DNA of 24,637 bases, taken from IMG/VR virus record IMGVR_UViG_3300029908_001149, positions 1-24,637 of that record. The stretch is one strand, 5' to 3'. The position numbers were made by a program, and so were the translations under genes. The notes under the pieces were generated by a model that was given only the letters and a program-made list of their open reading frames with translations, was not told the origin of the DNA and searched no databases. Of the stretch, positions 1 to 6,454 are shown piece after piece (within the stretch, counting starts at the first letter, position 1; each line of letters starts with the position of its first letter). The DNA is from a virus.

Positions 1-1
1 C

Positions 2-235
2 TGGTATCTCGACAATAAGCTTCACCGCGAAGACGGACCGGCTGTTGAGTGGAATGATGGAGAATTGTGGTGGTATTTGAACGGTGGCTTTCACCGCGAA
101 GATGGACCTGCTATAGTCAGACTGGATGGCAACAATGTTTGGTTTTTAAACAACCGAGAGCTTACCGAAGAAGAATTCTCTGGATATTTAAGAAATAAAC
201 AGTTCAACGACAGTATTAACGAGGCTTTAAAATGA
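2..235 (+). CDS. HREDGPA-repeat protein, 5'-truncated by window edge
   Basis: Open at the window start; 77 residues are visible in the frame beginning at base 2. It holds two copies of a roughly 23-residue repeat (W-Y-L-x-x-K-L-HREDGPA-x-E-W-x-DG), which resembles the MORN-like/YwqK-type repeats seen in phage and giant-virus proteins. It ends with the module TEEEF-x6-NKQFNDSINEALK that closes several other proteins here. The stop TGA overlaps the next ATG as ATGA, and the GAGG in the Glu-Ala codons (223-226 region) is the next gene's Shine-Dalgarno, so the two genes are translationally coupled. Function is unknown; such repeats usually form beta-hairpin stacks. The repeat family is certain, the role is not. 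Confidence 0.85.
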   Translation, partial: WYLDNKLHREDGPAVEWNDGELWWYLNGGFHREDGPAIVRLDGNNVWFLNNRELTEEEFSGYLRNKQFNDSINEALK

Positions 236-720
236 AAGACGGATTAACTATCGATGAATACGGTAATAAATTCTGGTACAAGAATAATGTTTCTCACCGT
301 GAAGATGGTCCAGCCGGAGAATGGGCTGACGGCGGCTCTAAACACTGGTGTTTAAATGGTAAATACCACCGCGAAGATGGTCCAGCTATCGAATGGGCTA
401 ACGGAACTAAAGAATGGTATTTAAACGACAAACTTCACCGCGAAGACGGTCCAGCTGTCGAACGGGGTGACAATGGTAACAAAGAATGGCGTCAATACGA
501 TAAATTACATCGCAAGGACGGTCCAGCCATTGAACGTTACGATGGTTCTAACTTCTGGTACTTAGAAGGCAAACTTCATCGCGAAGACGGTCCCGCTATA
601 GAGTATTCTAATGGTGAAAAAGTATGGTCCCTTCACGGTGAAGAAGTTACCGAAGAAGAATTCAATCAACTTCAACGTACTAAACAATTCAACGACAATA
701 TCAATGAGGCCTTGAAATGA
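232..720 (+). CDS. HREDGPA-repeat protein (five repeats, conserved C-terminal tail)
   Basis: A 162-residue protein made almost wholly of five tandem 23-24-residue repeats, each starting HR(E/K)DGPA, followed by an acidic or aromatic stretch and a W-Y-L type beta strand. The last 25 residues are the shared tail module (TEEEF ... QFNDNINEALK). There is no signal peptide or membrane segment, so it is probably a soluble cytoplasmic protein. The start ATG overlaps the upstream stop by 4 nt and is preceded by GAGG at 7 nt. Its own TGA overlaps the start of the IscA-like gene in the same way. Similarity to MORN_2/YwqK-type repeats is recognised by eye; the function is unknown. Confidence 0.9.
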   Translation: MKDGLTIDEYGNKFWYKNNVSHREDGPAGEWADGGSKHWCLNGKYHREDGPAIEWANGTKEWYLNDKLHREDGPAVERGDNGNKEWRQYDKLHRKDGPAIERYDGSNFWYLEGKLHREDGPAIEYSNGEKVWSLHGEEVTEEEFNQLQRTKQFNDNINEALK

Positions 721-1034
721 TCTATTTCACAGAAACAGCTGGAAATAAAATAGCTAGTATGATATTCGAGGGATACTGTCTAAGGATGTCCATGATCGGT
801 GGTGGATGCTCAGGAATGAATTATCAAATGGCAATAGTACCAGATGAAGATTTCGGGCTTGAAGATTTCACTTTAGAGTTTATTGATAGCTTTAAACTAG
901 TCGTTGATTACAAAAGTCTGGAATTCCTACAAGGAACAACTGTAGATTTCTCTGACGGCTTAAATGGACACGGTTTTAGTTATTCAAATCCAAACGCTAA
1001 ACGAACTTGCGGCTGTGGTAAGAGCGCCTGCTAG
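717..1034 (+). CDS. IscA/ErpA-type (HesB family) iron-sulfur cluster carrier
   Basis: A 105-residue protein, the usual length for A-type Fe-S carriers. The family's cysteine pattern is present: C31 in GGGCSGMNY and C98-G-C100 within NPNAKRTCGCGKS near the C-terminus. In the family these bind a 2Fe-2S or 4Fe-4S cluster and pass it to apo-enzymes. An additional C105 is the last residue. The gene follows a repeat protein with an ATGA overlap, so it is co-translated with it. Its stop TAG (1032-1034) directly abuts the stop of the convergent aminotransferase gene with no spacer. In a phage it may mature a phage Fe-S enzyme or support the host Fe-S supply during infection. The client is not in this window. 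Confidence 0.9.
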   Translation: MIYFTETAGNKIASMIFEGYCLRMSMIGGGCSGMNYQMAIVPDEDFGLEDFTLEFIDSFKLVVDYKSLEFLQGTTVDFSDGLNGHGFSYSNPNAKRTCGCGKSAC

Positions 1035-2018
1035 TTATAGATTCTTTCTCAATCTGTAGATAAGTTCTTCGAATTCCTTATCAGAGCAAGCTAAATTCAA
1101 CCGCCTACAAGATTCATCACCACCAAATTGAGTTCCACTACTACCTAAGATGTCCATCTCAAGTAATCTTTCCTCTAGATTTTCGCCTTTAATATAAGCA
1201 AACATACCGTTTTTAGCAATAGATTGGATATCTGTGTCAAAGAAAACAGAATCTAATTGATTGCGGCGTTCTGTTAATACTTTATTGCCAAATTCAAAGC
1301 AAGATTCGATTCCAGCTGGCAGATCTAATAGATATTGAATAACTTTAGCAGCTTTGTTTTGAGAATCCTTACTTACGCCTGATGTTTGATGTTCTACGAA
1401 AAAAGCCATATTAGCTGCTATGATAGGATCTTTGACTAAAGCCCAACCTATACGAGTTCCAGCGTGTCCAGTAGCTTTAGATAAGCTGAATACCATTATA
1501 TCTTCGTCAAATTCCATTACCTCATTAACGTAAGTAGGCCAATTATAACATAAATCAAATATCTTAGCCGAGTTAATGGACACTGGTCTAACTTCACAAT
1601 TTCCATCTGGATTCCCTGGAATTGTAATGAGTTCCACTAATTCTGAATCCTTGGAGCTAATATTGTCTATATCTGTATTTTTCAATCCGCAAGTTGATAG
1701 ATCTACAAAATGGGGGAATTTATGGAAATGTGGTGGCTCAAAATATATCCTACTATGAGTTTTACCCATTGCATACATAGCGGCTTGTAGGATTTGAGTT
1801 GCGCCATTGCCGACTACCAATCTAGTATCTGAAGTAATTTTGGCATTGCCTATTTTCCTATGTAGTTCTTTAATTGGCTCAATCAATGAAGCTGTTATAG
1901 CTGACTTTGGATACGACATGAATTCACCGGAAGAGAAGGTGATGTCGAAACGATTTACCCAATAAGCTTCTAGGAATGTGGGATTCCCAATTCTTAGATC
2001 GAGTAGAGTGTTTTTCAT
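1035..2018 (-). CDS. PLP-dependent aminotransferase, alliinase / tryptophan aminotransferase (TAA1)-like
   Basis: A 327-residue fold-type I PLP enzyme. Visible signatures are: N-terminal GNPTFLEAYW (like the GDPxxxExYW of alliinase/TAA1); the phosphate loop GNGATQ (70-75); IPGNPDG with N136; DLCYNWP with D155 and Y158; the PLP lysine K181 in SLSKATGHAGTRIGW, with R189; and the C-terminal carboxylate-binding region CRRLNL (304-309). The S-K-x-T-G-H-A-G-x-R-x-G-W block is characteristic of the alliinase C-terminal/TAA1 family, which includes C-S lyases and L-Trp or other amino acid:pyruvate transaminases. The EGF-like N-terminal domain of plant alliinase is absent. The start overlaps the upstream 48-aa gene (ATGA). 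The substrate is unknown. Family confidence is high; transaminase versus lyase cannot be decided. Confidence 0.85.
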   Translation of the reverse strand: MKNTLLDLRIGNPTFLEAYWVNRFDITFSSGEFMSYPKSAITASLIEPIKELHRKIGNAKITSDTRLVVGNGATQILQAAMYAMGKTHSRIYFEPPHFHKFPHFVDLSTCGLKNTDIDNISSKDSELVELITIPGNPDGNCEVRPVSINSAKIFDLCYNWPTYVNEVMEFDEDIMVFSLSKATGHAGTRIGWALVKDPIIAANMAFFVEHQTSGVSKDSQNKAAKVIQYLLDLPAGIESCFEFGNKVLTERRNQLDSVFFDTDIQSIAKNGMFAYIKGENLEERLLEMDILGSSGTQFGGDESCRRLNLACSDKEFEELIYRLRKNL

Positions 2019-2161
2019 TTTAGAGCTTCCTCAATTGATTGATTGAACTGTTTATTTCTTAAATATTGAACATATTCTGCTTCGGAATATAAAACGTCAT
2101 CTACTTTAGTATAGCCTAATTCATGACATTTTCTCATTACATCGCCAATTGCTGTTAGCAT
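2015..2161 (-). CDS. 48-aa protein carrying the shared C-terminal tail module
   Basis: A short gene whose 48-residue product begins MLTAIGDVMRKCHELG and ends YSEAEYVQYLRNKQFNQSIEEALK (given here in parts: YSEAEYVQYLR, NKQFNQSIEEALK). That is the same tail that ends the HREDGPA-repeat proteins, but here with no HREDGPA repeat. AGAGGA lies 9 nt upstream of the ATG, a good ribosome binding site. The TGA overlaps the aminotransferase ATG (ATGA), and GAGG in the Glu-Glu codons is available as its Shine-Dalgarno. Only 4 nt separate it from the upstream repeat-protein gene. It shows that the tail is an independent module. Function unknown. Confidence 0.75.
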   Translation of the reverse strand: MLTAIGDVMRKCHELGYTKVDDVLYSEAEYVQYLRNKQFNQSIEEALK

Positions 2162-2165
2162 AAAT

Positions 2166-2393
2166 TTATTCCTCTAGAATTTTGCTCATGTTCTCGTTGA
2201 ACTGTTTAGTACGTTGATATTGTTTGAATTCTTCTTCGGTGTAAGGATAGCCGTTTACCCACCAGAATGTCTCACCATCGGGAAACTCTACCGCTGGACC
2301 ATCTTCGCGGTGAAGTTCGCCGTTTAAGTACCAGGTTCTAACGTCGTGTTCATCAATATGAAGTCCGTTTTCGGTGAAAAAGCTTTCTTTCAT
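2166..2393 (-). CDS. HREDGPA-repeat protein (single repeat)
   Basis: A 75-residue protein with one HREDGPAVEF repeat flanked by W-Y-L-N-G and W-W-V-N-G strands, then a divergent tail (TEEEFKQYQRTKQFNENM...ILEE). It is the first gene of a minus-strand operon running into the 48-aa protein and the PLP enzyme. The bases just before its ATG (ATTGAGGCTCTAAA) read as I-E-A-L-K-stop in frame, exactly like the coding tail that precedes other genes here, although no gene lies upstream; the stretch keeps the GAGG Shine-Dalgarno. A consensus-like promoter sits about 18-46 nt upstream. Function unknown. Confidence 0.85.
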   Translation of the reverse strand: MKESFFTENGLHIDEHDVRTWYLNGELHREDGPAVEFPDGETFWWVNGYPYTEEEFKQYQRTKQFNENMSKILEE

Positions 2394-2407
2394 TTTAGAG
2401 CCTCAAT

Positions 2408-2451
2408 TATACTATATCACACTTTAGGTCTCAGGTCAATGATATAGTATA
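2408..2451. repeat. 12-bp perfect inverted repeat spanning a divergent promoter region
   Basis: TATACTATATCA (2408-2419) is mirrored exactly by TGATATAGTATA (2440-2451) across a 20-bp centre. Each arm contains an extended -10 (TGATATAGT) for the gene on its own side, the repeat protein on the minus strand and the M15 peptidase on the plus strand. It could be a binding site for a regulator or simply two back-to-back copies of the phage's preferred promoter element. Confidence 0.6.
2411..2439 (-). promoter_or_regulatory. sigma70-type promoter for the 2393-1035 operon
   Basis: On the minus strand, TTGACC (2434-2439) is followed by a 17-bp spacer and TATAGT (2411-2416), preceded by TG one base upstream (extended -10). 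The predicted transcription start is near 2404. That leaves only about 10 nt of leader, with the GAGG ribosome binding site right at the 5' end. Confidence 0.65.
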
Positions 2452-2461
2452 GAGAGGTTCT

Positions 2462-2905
2462 ATGATTAATTGGGAAGATGAAAAATGTATGGTTAGTTCC
2501 TTTTTTAGCGTACGCGAATGTTTGTGGCTTCCAACATGGGGACGCATGGCCACAGAAGCCGACGGGTTAACAGATGAGATAAAAGCTAATCTAGTAGCTT
2601 TATGTAATAAAATGGATCAAGTTAGAGCTTGGTTTGGACAATCTGTTAATGTTCACGTTACTTATAGGCCATTGAAGTATAATCAAGAGATAGGAGGAGC
2701 TCTTCATTCAATGCACTCAGTCGGTTCCGCGATGGACTTCAACATAGTCTCAGTAGACTGTGATACAGCCAGGAAAATGATTATGGACTCTAGCATGTTA
2801 GTCGCATGGGACATGCGCATGGAGGACAATCCGCCCGGTAGTCATTGGGTCCATTTAGATTGCAAAGAGGTGCCCGCTGGCGGACATAGGTACTTTATTC
2901 CTTGA
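2462..2905 (+). CDS. M15 family (M15A-like) zinc peptidase, probable endolysin
   Basis: A 147-residue protein with the M15/VanY-type signature S-x-H-x-x-G-x-A-x-D (S83, H85, G88, A90, D92) and the downstream W-V-H-L-D (H131). H85, D92 and H131 would bind zinc. Family members cut peptide bonds in peptidoglycan stems as D-Ala-D-Ala carboxypeptidases or L,D/D,D-endopeptidases, and many phage endolysins have this domain alone at this size. There is no signal peptide, so export would need a holin-type partner. TYRP-type sequence at 67-70 fits the arginine region of the family. Its 3' end overlaps the convergent gene by 11 bp. A plus-strand extended -10 (TGATATAGT, 2440-2448) lies just upstream. 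Confidence 0.85.
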   Translation: MINWEDEKCMVSSFFSVRECLWLPTWGRMATEADGLTDEIKANLVALCNKMDQVRAWFGQSVNVHVTYRPLKYNQEIGGALHSMHSVGSAMDFNIVSVDCDTARKMIMDSSMLVAWDMRMEDNPPGSHWVHLDCKEVPAGGHRYFIP

Positions 2906-3326
2906 CAGACAATACTTCGTAGCCCAATAAGTCTTCGAGATCTTCATCAGTCATTGGTGAGTATTTAAAATATGTACTGCTTACGAATTCTTTAGTATTA
3001 CCGGATGAGGTTCGATATCCACCGTGCTCGTTTGGTCCTATGAGGGTGAGAAATTCTCCATACAGAGGTTCGTCAGTTACTTTGCTCAAATCTCGCCCTT
3101 TAGGACGTGGTATGATAAACTTAGCATTTTCTTTATCTATAAAGATCTTCATGTTAAAAATGGAATCCATTGTACATATCTGCTCTACTGATATCCGAGT
3201 AGTTTCGTGGATAACTTCTAATTCCTTGCTATCGCCATGGGATAGAGCTAAGTTAGAGGTTTTCTCAACTATAAAAAGTTCACTACCATCAGCATAGGAT
3301 ACTTTAAATAACTTCATTTCTTCCAT
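2895..3326 (-). CDS. hypothetical protein (143 aa)
   Basis: I do not recognise this protein. It is predicted soluble, mixed alpha/beta, with an acidic C-terminus (TDEDLEDLLGYEVLSVKE) and no signal peptide or membrane segment. AAGGGA about 8 nt upstream supports the start at 3326; an internal ATG three codons later, preceded by GGAAGAA, is an alternative. It is convergent with the M15 peptidase and overlaps its last 11 bp, so the two stops interlock and no terminator separates them. It lies downstream of the zinc-ribbon gene on the same strand with a 45-bp gap. Confidence 0.7.
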   Translation of the reverse strand: MEEMKLFKVSYADGSELFIVEKTSNLALSHGDSKELEVIHETTRISVEQICTMDSIFNMKIFIDKENAKFIIPRPKGRDLSKVTDEPLYGEFLTLIGPNEHGGYRTSSGNTKEFVSSTYFKYSPMTDEDLEDLLGYEVLSVKE

Positions 3327-3371
3327 ATGTCAGTCCCTTCTAATAGTCTTTTAATCATTAACAGTTCCATA

Positions 3372-3584
3372 TCATTCTACACCGGAAGCGGAATATTGGT
3401 TTATATGTTCGATATAAGGATAAGCTCTATCTGATAAACCGGTCTCATGGCATCTATCGCAGGCATGCAGATAAGTCAGATTTACATCACCCCAACTCTC
3501 TTTTAGATACTGCATATCGCCTTCTAAGCAGACAGTACATTTTAAATCCACTCTATAGGTATCTACTTTAGTTATTTTTTCCAT
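3372..3584 (-). CDS. small zinc-ribbon protein, candidate leaderless gene
   Basis: A 70-residue protein with two Cys pairs, CTVC (17-20) and CDRC followed by His (near 42-46), spaced like a small treble-clef or zinc-ribbon domain. Function unknown; such proteins are often nucleic-acid or protein adaptors. No Shine-Dalgarno precedes the ATG. Instead a TTGACA-16-TATACT promoter ends 7 nt before it, so the predicted transcript begins at or within one or two bases of the start codon. An array of TAGGACA half-sites lies upstream of that promoter. Confidence 0.75.
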   Translation of the reverse strand: MEKITKVDTYRVDLKCTVCLEGDMQYLKESWGDVNLTYLHACDRCHETGLSDRAYPYIEHINQYSASGVE

Positions 3585-3591
3585 CAGTATC

Positions 3592-3619
3592 AGTATAACA
3601 TAGCTAAGTAATATGTCAA
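3592..3619 (-). promoter_or_regulatory. sigma70-type promoter immediately before the zinc-ribbon gene
   Basis: On the minus strand, TTGACA (3614-3619), a 16-bp spacer and TATACT (3592-3597). The predicted start is near 3585 and the ATG is at 3584, so the message would be leaderless or nearly so. Confidence 0.65.
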
Positions 3620-3642
3620 TGGTTATTTTACACGAAACACAT

Positions 3643-3700
3643 GTGTCCTAAATAGGACACTAAAGACATAAATAGGACATTAAAATATCTATTTAGGACA
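3643..3700. promoter_or_regulatory. operator-like array: GTGTCCTAAATAGGACAC palindrome plus two phased half-sites
   Basis: A perfect inverted repeat with 8-bp arms, GTGTCCTA-AA-TAGGACAC, lies at 3643-3660. Further TAGGACA copies start at 3673 and 3694, giving 20- and 21-bp spacing from 3653, about two helical turns. The array begins about 24 bp upstream of the -35 of the zinc-ribbon promoter. The core CCTAAATAGG recurs downstream of the promoter at 10439-10467. A regulator binding site is the simplest reading, but no regulator is identified. Confidence 0.5.
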
Positions 3701-3751
3701 TTTACAAGAAAAGCCACATACTGTCACTATTTGATAGTTTCCGGCAGAGAC

Positions 3752-4198
3752 TTAAACATAATTAGCATAGATATTACTACTATCAAAATCTAAACCGATG
3801 GCAATGAAATCAGTGGCATCCTTACCACGGACTGAGCTTTTATCTATAACGTGAATAGGTAAATCTTCATAGATATCCAATAATTCAATGCTATCTTTAT
3901 TGGCCAGAAAAGAGCAATAAGCACTAAGTCTCAAATGAGTCCGGTAATCCATTATGATGCTAGCTGGAATTTTAAACTGTTCTTGCACCTGTATGATTTT
4001 ATGTTCAATAAAACTAGTTACAAACTGGCAGTCATAGTAATCAATAGTCACAGTAAAAAAGCCGCCAGAGCGCATTGTGTTTAAAACAAAAGTATCTTTG
4101 ATTTCTTCTTCACTAAATGTACGATCTTTAAAGCGTCCATCCCATTCTAAAACACGATAAACTCGGTCCAATACAGGTCTACACGCTATAGTTATCAT
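3752..4198 (-). CDS. hypothetical protein (148 aa)
   Basis: I do not recognise this protein. It is soluble by composition, alternating predicted strands and helices, with two cysteines in the middle (YYDC, AYC) that form no metal motif. It lies 18 bp downstream of the prohead protease gene on the same strand, but that gap is filled by an extended -10 (TGATATAGT, 4204-4212), so it may have its own promoter. No Shine-Dalgarno is visible before the ATG. The 167-bp stretch between it and the zinc-ribbon gene carries the operator-like array. Confidence 0.7.
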   Translation of the reverse strand: MITIACRPVLDRVYRVLEWDGRFKDRTFSEEEIKDTFVLNTMRSGGFFTVTIDYYDCQFVTSFIEHKIIQVQEQFKIPASIIMDYRTHLRLSAYCSFLANKDSIELLDIYEDLPIHVIDKSSVRGKDATDFIAIGLDFDSSNIYANYV

Positions 4199-4212
4199 AC
4201 TATACTATATCA
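4199..4212 (-). promoter_or_regulatory. extended -10 element abutting the 148-aa gene
   Basis: Minus-strand TGATATAGT (4204-4212) with the hexamer TATAGT five bases from the ATG at 4198. No convincing -35 is present. If used, it would give a leaderless transcript; otherwise the gene depends on read-through from the protease gene. Confidence 0.4.
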
Positions 4213-4216
4213 TGGA

Positions 4217-5722
4217 CTATTTCTTAGGTTTCTTAGGCATACTTTTTGCTAGGATCTTTTCTGCTTTTAAGGATTTATTCATAGCAATAACTGAACCAAT
4301 AGAATCGATCTCGCCTAAAGTTAAGTTAGGCATTCTTTTGTGCATGAAATCTCGGAATTCTTCTTTCTTGCCCCAAACCTTGTATTCTTCCTTGGCACGT
4401 TTGGACCATTTTTTCTTACCACTATCCAAACTTTCCTTCACTAATGCGGCACCGCCAGCTAATTGAGAAGGAGCGACGTTTCCAGATCCGGCAGTCAAAG
4501 CTTTCTTGATCTCTTTCTGGCCAGCCTTAGGGGCTCCGGAAGCTCCTTGAGAAGGCATGTTAAACGATCTGTTGCCGCCAGTAGTACCGGCGTTTAAACC
4601 GCTTAGGTATTTATGAGCATGAGCGCTAGCACTTTTCGCATCTGCGTGTCCATGACCAGAAACTCCGCCGACTCCAGCATAGTTACCGGCATGTTTAACG
4701 TCAAACTTATTAGTTTCAGGATTTTTCATAACTGAAACAGTCCCCATCATTGGGTGCTCATAATGAGCTGCAGCATTGCCGCCTTTAGTTTGCACCAAAG
4801 TGCCTTGCCAGCCTTCTGGAGCTTTGATCTTTTGTCTTGTTTCAGTATTAAAAGGTATAGGAGTGCCGACCGGCTTAGGAGCTTTTGGTGCTGCTGGTTC
4901 AGCTTTCTTCATATTAGCAGCTTCGGTATGTTTTTTACCTTCAGCAGTGTGCATATCGGAGATATGAGAGGCCGGAGCTAAGTGGGCGACTCCATGTCCG
5001 CTAGCGTAATCGGCGTGCATTGCTGCAGCTTCATGATGTTCAGCTGGAGTGAAATCTTTGTGAGCAGGATGCTCAAAATTGATATGGATCGGTTTGCCAG
5101 TGGAAGTATGGTCGTAGGGACGTTTACTGAATTTGTCGGCTTTTTCCATGGTAGTTCCTGCGTTAAGTAATTGGATGGCAATCGAAGATTCGGATTTAAA
5201 GATATCTTGATCAAAAAGATCATTCATAGAATCTTTTACAGGTTTATTTTCTGGCATTAATTTAGCAATAGCTGCTTTATTACAAGGAGTTACAGTGATA
5301 GTGACTTTGCGAGCGATAGATTTTGTGATGTACATTCCATTCTTATCTATCTTAGCTCCCTCGATTGAAAAGCCAACGATATCATGTTCATGGGAATTAG
5401 CGGCAGAGTACATAAATAGACCGGCAATATCTTTTGCTGATTCATTATAATCGTCAAATAATTCGCCAGTAATATAAAGAAAGGGAACTTGACATTGGGA
5501 CCAGAAGAATTTCTCATTATCTGAGGAGCATTCGTCTTCGGTCATTATTTTCTTAGCAGTTAGGATTTTACCTACAGTTTGCCCAGGAAGATCGGATTTG
5601 TGTTCAAAGTTTAAAGTACCATCTTTATCCAAAGATGTAATATCCAATCCGGACATTAAGAGCACTTCTCCTGAACTATCGATGTTCTCACTGGCCGCAA
5701 TGCCTTGAATTTTAGTAGCCAT
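4217..5722 (-). CDS. prohead (capsid maturation) serine protease with long scaffold-like C-terminal region
   Basis: A 501-residue protein. The N-terminal ~165 residues look like a herpesvirus/phage prohead protease: a catalytic His in NFEHKSDLPGQTVGKI (H41), a catalytic Ser in VGFSIEGAK (S119), and the strand IARKVTITVTPCNKAA that follows it in this family. It would cleave scaffold and capsid N-termini in the prohead. The rest is low-complexity: a His-rich stretch (about 210-270), an Ala/Pro/Lys linker, a Gly-rich middle and a basic C-terminus ending KPKK. Around residues 405-430 it carries KALTAGSGNVAPSQLAGGAAL, closely matching the capsid protein N-terminus. A fused or embedded scaffold role is plausible. 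GAGG about 10 nt upstream supports the start. Confidence 0.8.
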   Translation of the reverse strand: MATKIQGIAASENIDSSGEVLLMSGLDITSLDKDGTLNFEHKSDLPGQTVGKILTAKKIMTEDECSSDNEKFFWSQCQVPFLYITGELFDDYNESAKDIAGLFMYSAANSHEHDIVGFSIEGAKIDKNGMYITKSIARKVTITVTPCNKAAIAKLMPENKPVKDSMNDLFDQDIFKSESSIAIQLLNAGTTMEKADKFSKRPYDHTSTGKPIHINFEHPAHKDFTPAEHHEAAAMHADYASGHGVAHLAPASHISDMHTAEGKKHTEAANMKKAEPAAPKAPKPVGTPIPFNTETRQKIKAPEGWQGTLVQTKGGNAAAHYEHPMMGTVSVMKNPETNKFDVKHAGNYAGVGGVSGHGHADAKSASAHAHKYLSGLNAGTTGGNRSFNMPSQGASGAPKAGQKEIKKALTAGSGNVAPSQLAGGAALVKESLDSGKKKWSKRAKEEYKVWGKKEEFRDFMHKRMPNLTLGEIDSIGSVIAMNKSLKAEKILAKSMPKKPKK

Positions 5723-5771
5723 TTTGTATAATCCTCAGCATTAAGATTGCTTTGTATAAAACTCTTACATA

Positions 5772-5780
5772 ACTATATCA
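5772..5780 (-). promoter_or_regulatory. extended -10 (TGATATAGT) upstream of the protease gene
   Basis: The 225-bp divergent gap between the protease (-) and the 159-aa gene (+) is AT-rich and holds this TGATATAGT on the minus strand, about 50 bp from the protease ATG. No matching -35 is seen. On the plus side only a possible TATACT at 5929-5934 is visible, too close to the ribosome binding site to be convincing. Confidence 0.35.
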
Positions 5781-5947
5781 CTGACTTGTAGTGGATTATA
5801 TAAGGTTAAAACTCATATTGATAATCATTGTAATTCTTTGAAATAACACAGGATCTTCTAACATGTTCCAAACATTGATTATAGTACATTAGTAGTATTG
5901 AAAATGTACACAGATTAACCATAAACCCTATACTTAGAGGTATTTAT

Positions 5948-6427
5948 ATGAAGAGTACAGCAAAAGCCATAGCTCTAGCAAGAGATCTAGGCGATAAATT
6001 AGCAATCCGTTTTCCAGCAGCCGCAGCTGGTCTTTCATTCGTTCGTCACTCTTTCGACAGCGCTGGCTGGCCAATGCTTTTCTTAAGCCATGCAGGAACT
6101 GAATCTGAAGGTTCACCAGTTATTCTTATCAGAATTATCGGTGTAGATGCTGGTTCTCCAGACATTTTCGGAAGTAGCACTTTCGCATATGCTCCTCATC
6201 TATTACAATTCGCTTTCGAATTAACAGCTACAGCTAACAAGCCATGGCCTTTACTTTCGGATATCGCAATCGCTTCAGCTGAATCAATCAAGACTGGTGT
6301 TGAATTTGAATTGTTTGAAATCGCTAGCGGAACCGCTGTAACTGAAGCTTCTCTTAACGCTGCAGTTGCTGCTGGCGCTCCTGCTGCAGACATTGACGAG
6401 CTATATTTCCCAACCAAGGGCGTTTAA
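5948..6427 (+). CDS. putative virion protein between protease and scaffold genes
   Basis: A 159-residue, Ala-rich, mixed alpha/beta protein with no recognised domain. Its C-terminal third is a low-complexity helical stretch rich in Ala, Glu and Ser, ending in ELYFPTKGV. AGAGG 7 nt before the ATG is a good ribosome binding site. It opens a plus-strand run with the scaffold (28-bp gap) and the capsid protein, so a head role, such as capsid decoration or a head-internal component, is the natural inference. The sequence itself does not prove it. No signal peptide or transmembrane segment. Confidence 0.6.
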   Translation: MKSTAKAIALARDLGDKLAIRFPAAAAGLSFVRHSFDSAGWPMLFLSHAGTESEGSPVILIRIIGVDAGSPDIFGSSTFAYAPHLLQFAFELTATANKPWPLLSDIAIASAESIKTGVEFELFEIASGTAVTEASLNAAVAAGAPAADIDELYFPTKGV

Positions 6428-6454
6428 TTTTAACACTTGGAAGGAGTATAAACC

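Noticed and set aside
1-640. Regularly spaced near-identical DNA repeats that could suggest a CRISPR-like or satellite array
   Set aside because: The repeats keep one open frame and encode HREDGPA protein repeats of 23-24 residues; spacers are not unique sequences of constant length.
1576-1758. 60-codon plus-strand reading frame inside the aminotransferase gene
   Set aside because: It is antisense to a fully conserved enzyme, has no ribosome binding site and no family resemblance; the same applies to the other short frames antisense to the protease, capsid, ice-binding and structural genes.
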